From Sphingomonadales bacterium (GTDB lineage: Bacteria; Bacteroidota; Bacteroidia; Chitinophagales; Chitinophagaceae): a DNA stretch of 64,000 nt. Positions within the stretch are counted from its first letter, which is position 1; each line of letters opens with the position of its first letter. This document shows, in pieces, positions 61,764 to 64,000 of the stretch. A program made the translations under genes and the position numbers. The stretch covers positions 1-64,000 of the forward strand of contig VHAT01000004.1 of assembly GCA_016872195.1 (NCBI GenBank). The letters run 5' to 3'. A model generated the notes under the pieces. It worked only from the letters and a program-made list of their open reading frames with translations, had not been told where the DNA came from and did no database searches.

Positions 61764-62726
61764 ATGAAAAAATCTACTACCAACCCCTTTACTAAATTTG
61801 GGGTCAAGAAAAGCAACGCTGCCATCAAAGAGCAGTTTCGTCAAGAAAAAAGAAAAGCCAAAAAAGAAAGGGAAGCTTTTTTTGAGCAAAAAAAAGCCGC
61901 TGCCCGTGCTACGCGACCCGGTCAACGAGGTGTCGCGGCTGGCAACAGCGCCGCCGATGTAAAAGGCAACTTTCCAAAAAGTCATCCCGTTACGGCCCCG
62001 CCCGAACGGATGACCCTCAACAAATATTTGGCACATGCCGGTGTGGCCGCCCGAAGGGAGGCTGCGCTGCTGATCAAAAAAGGAATGGTCAAGGTCAACG
62101 GGGTGGTCATGCTAGAGCCCGGTTGTCGGGTGGCCCCGCAAGACGTAGTCATCTTCAATGGTAAGAAACTTTCTCCTGCGCGCTCTTTTGTTTACATCTT
62201 GCTGAACAAACCAAAGGATTACATTACGACCACCGACGATCCGCAAGGCCGAAAGACCGTGCTCGATATTGTCGGACAAGCTACCACCGATAGGATCTAT
62301 CCGGTGGGTCGACTCGATCGCAACACCGCTGGGGTTCTGCTGCTGACCAACGACGGAGAACTGGCGCAACATTTGACCCACCCCAAGCACCAGATCAAAA
62401 AAATATACCAGGCAACCCTCGACAAGCCTCTGGAAAAAAAAGATTTTGACAAGCTTTTACAAGGGATTGTGCTCGAAGACGGACCCGCGGCAGCCGATGT
62501 GTTGGCCTATGCTGATATGAAAGATAAAACACAGGTAGGGATCGAGATACACAGTGGGCGTAACCGGATCGTACGGCGTATGTTCGAACACTTGGGTTAT
62601 GATGTAAAAAATTTGGATCGGGTGGTATTTGCCGGGCTCACTAAAAAAAATGTACCGCGCGGTAAGTGGCGCTTTTTGAGCGAAAAAGAAGTTCGAGACC
62701 TCAAACATTTTGGTAAAGGCAAGTAA
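61764..62726 (+). CDS. rluB: Pseudouridine synthase, RsuA/RluB family, with basic N-terminal extension
   Basis: This enzyme converts a uridine in rRNA to pseudouridine; RluB acts on 23S U2605 in E. coli. The 320-residue protein has a Lys/Ala-rich, likely disordered extension (~1-80), an S4 RNA-binding domain (~82-140: MTLNKYLAHAGVAARREAA) and the catalytic domain with the Asp in VGRLDRNTAGVLLLTNDGE (~180), ending with GRNRIVRRMFEHLGY (~260). The extension is not part of the core family. It is followed after six bases by a second pseudouridine synthase. The exact target is inferred. Confidence 0.9.
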   Translation: MKKSTTNPFTKFGVKKSNAAIKEQFRQEKRKAKKEREAFFEQKKAAARATRPGQRGVAAGNSAADVKGNFPKSHPVTAPPERMTLNKYLAHAGVAARREAALLIKKGMVKVNGVVMLEPGCRVAPQDVVIFNGKKLSPARSFVYILLNKPKDYITTTDDPQGRKTVLDIVGQATTDRIYPVGRLDRNTAGVLLLTNDGELAQHLTHPKHQIKKIYQATLDKPLEKKDFDKLLQGIVLEDGPAAADVLAYADMKDKTQVGIEIHSGRNRIVRRMFEHLGYDVKNLDRVVFAGLTKKNVPRGKWRFLSEKEVRDLKHFGKGK

Positions 62727-62732
62727 GCCATA

Positions 62733-63458
62733 ATGCAACTCGCTGCTTTCATACTGCAAGAGACCGATCACTGGATAGCGCTCAACAAACCCAGTGGCTT
62801 ACTAGCCGTACCTGACCGGCTGGGAAAAGAGCCTTCCCTTAAAATGAGCTTGCGCGAAAAGTTTGGGAATATTTGGGTCGTTCATCGGCTCGATCGAGAG
62901 ACCAGTGGTGTCATCTTATTTGCCAAAGACGAAACAACCCATCAATTGTTGAGTCGTCAATTCGAAGAGAGACAAACCGAAAAGATCTACACAGGGTTGG
63001 TATTAGGTACGCCCGCTCAAACAGCCGGAAGCATTACAAGCCCTATTGCGGAACATCCTGCTGGGGATGGGCGAATGATGACACATGCTAGAGGAAAAGC
63101 GTCTCATACCGATTACCGCGTAATAGAGGTGCTGCCTCCCTATAGTTGGATGGAATTCCAGATATTGACCGGACGCACTCACCAGATCAGGGTCCACATG
63201 CAATCGCTGGGCAATCCGCTGGTAGGTGATTCGCTATATGGAGATGGCAAACCCGTTCGGGTCTCTTCGTTTCGGAAAAAATACAAACTCTCCAAAAAGG
63301 AAGAAGAAGAAAAACCCATTTTAGGAAGACTAGCCCTGCATGCGCATCGACTCAGCTTTTTTGATGTAGCTGGCCATAAAATAACGGTAGAAGCTCCCCT
63401 GCCAAAGGATATGGCAGCCACCTTGGCACAACTCAGAAAAAGTCAGCTTAAAAAATAG
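62733..63458 (+). CDS. Pseudouridine synthase, RluA family
   Basis: The 241-residue enzyme belongs to the RluA family, which modifies uridines in rRNA or tRNA. The catalytic Asp lies in VVHRLDRETSGVILFAK (~49-65), with GRTHQIRVHMQSLG (~147) as the second signature. There is no S4 domain, so it is a short RluA-type protein. It is translated with the RluB-like gene (six-base gap). The target site cannot be predicted. Confidence 0.93.
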   Translation: MQLAAFILQETDHWIALNKPSGLLAVPDRLGKEPSLKMSLREKFGNIWVVHRLDRETSGVILFAKDETTHQLLSRQFEERQTEKIYTGLVLGTPAQTAGSITSPIAEHPAGDGRMMTHARGKASHTDYRVIEVLPPYSWMEFQILTGRTHQIRVHMQSLGNPLVGDSLYGDGKPVRVSSFRKKYKLSKKEEEEKPILGRLALHAHRLSFFDVAGHKITVEAPLPKDMAATLAQLRKSQLKK

Positions 63459-63474
63459 AGGGTCGTCTCCTCTC

Positions 63475-63879
63475 TCAGTCAGGCTGCACGCATTCCAATC
63501 GGTAACGAATAGTACTATTCTTACGGAGCATCGCTGCCACGCCACAATATTTGTCGAGCGACAGGTCGATTGCCTTTTTTACTTTGTCTTGATGTGCTAT
63601 ATCTGTCGTGATCCGGTACAATAGATCGATATCAGTAAATACGCGGGGATGGTCCGCGGTCTGATCAGCGGCGCTGACTACGCTAAGCGCAGTAAAGGGT
63701 ACCCGCATCTTTTCCAAGATATCGACCACATCTACGGCCGAGCAACCTGCCAAACCGGCCAATAACAACGCCTTGGGGCTTATTCCTGCCTGAAGATTTC
63801 CATCCATTTGCACCGTACCGGCTCCTTCTTGTATGGCCTCGAACTGCAAGTCTTTTTTCCAATGGGTCGTTACGGTCAT
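63475..63879 (-). CDS. OsmC family protein
   Basis: OsmC-type proteins are dimeric peroxidases or stress proteins using two Cys. The 134-residue protein has both: one in LAGLAGCSAVDVV (~47) and one in LDKYCGVAAML (~110), at the family's expected spacing. It is co-translated with the gene upstream on the minus strand, whose stop overlaps its start as ATGA. It converges on the RluA-type gene. Confidence 0.92.
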   Translation of the reverse strand: MTVTTHWKKDLQFEAIQEGAGTVQMDGNLQAGISPKALLLAGLAGCSAVDVVDILEKMRVPFTALSVVSAADQTADHPRVFTDIDLLYRITTDIAHQDKVKKAIDLSLDKYCGVAAMLRKNSTIRYRLECVQPD

Positions 63880-64000
63880 GGCGTATTCTTTTTGGCGGTA
63901 AAAAATGGGGTGACGTTAGTAAGCGAATGAGCCCATTTGGCATAGGCCTCTTTGGAAAGCAATTTGGAATCATTCAGCGCTTTATAGGTAAGGAACAGAC
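63876..64000 (-). CDS. C-terminal end of an unidentified protein (5' part outside the window)
   Basis: An open minus-strand frame enters from the right edge and encodes about 41 residues (including LTYKALNDSKLLSKEAYAKW and ending FTAKKNTP) before a TGA that overlaps the OsmC ATG by four bases (ATGA). Such overlap and the protein-like composition support a real gene, coupled to osmC. The fragment is too short to assign a family. Confidence 0.55.
   Translation of the reverse strand, partial: LFLTYKALNDSKLLSKEAYAKWAHSLTNVTPFFTAKKNTP

Noticed and set aside
1-64000. Mobile element, prophage, CRISPR array, tRNA or rRNA
   Set aside because: No transposase, integrase or phage protein, no spaced direct repeats, and no cloverleaf or rRNA sequence was recognised; all gaps are short.

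Overview
The window is chromosomal DNA from a member of the Bacteroidota, most likely of the Chitinophagales type or a relative. The evidence is type IX secretion (T9SS) sorting domains of type A and type B, a PorP/SprF protein, an ExbB-ExbD-ExbD-TonB operon, a DUF1800/DUF1501 pair, and repeated TAnnTTTG elements (the Bacteroidota -7 promoter motif) just upstream of genes. The genus cannot be fixed from the sequence. No transposase, integrase, phage gene, CRISPR array, tRNA or rRNA was seen. Every gap between genes is under about 170 bases, so there is no unexplained stretch over 300 bases.

Layout. 1-3.0 kb: the 3' part of an MsbA-like ABC exporter, then a small beta-barrel protein and beside it a chimeric gene that joins a TonB-receptor-like N-terminus to a copy of the barrel's C-terminus. 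3.1-7.0 kb: a lipoprotein with a haem c motif and a DUF1800/DUF1501 pair, the latter with a T9SS tail. 7.1-19.6 kb: housekeeping genes (thiolase, pyrD, rsmE, dnaB, recN, zinc-ribbon protein, Nif3, peroxiredoxin, rlmI, grpE, dnaJ) plus a tiny T9SS-tail protein. 19.6-27.9 kb: VWA protein, hpt, glucosaminidase, O-methyltransferase, sodium:solute symporter, LOG protein, outer-membrane protein and a GlcD-type oxidase. 27.9-32.6 kb: a 1,198-residue PKD protein with a type B T9SS tail and its PorP/SprF partner. 32.7-36.2 kb: recG and mnmE. 36.3-39.4 kb: tonB-exbD-exbD-exbB. 39.5-40.8 kb: an FtsX/MacB-type permease. 40.9-54.1 kb: a complete nuoA-N operon for respiratory complex I. 54.1-57.2 kb: TPR protein, PstS-like lipoprotein and a small membrane protein. 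57.3-64 kb: hisS, a PcaF-type thiolase, rlmN, a Spy-like protein, two pseudouridine synthases, OsmC and the end of one more gene.

Functionally this is mostly core genome: respiration and energy transduction to the outer membrane (Nuo, Ton), RNA modification (RsmE, RlmI, MnmE, RlmN, RluB-like and RluA-like enzymes), DNA replication and repair (DnaB, RecN, RecG), chaperones, and cell-surface export by T9SS. The least ordinary items are the chimeric receptor/barrel gene, the haem c lipoprotein, a DUF1501 protein carrying both a twin-arginine-like start and a T9SS tail, a protein that is little more than a T9SS tail, the type B/PorP pair, and the PstS-like/TPR trio in front of nuo. No clearly new multi-gene defence or metabolic system was found.
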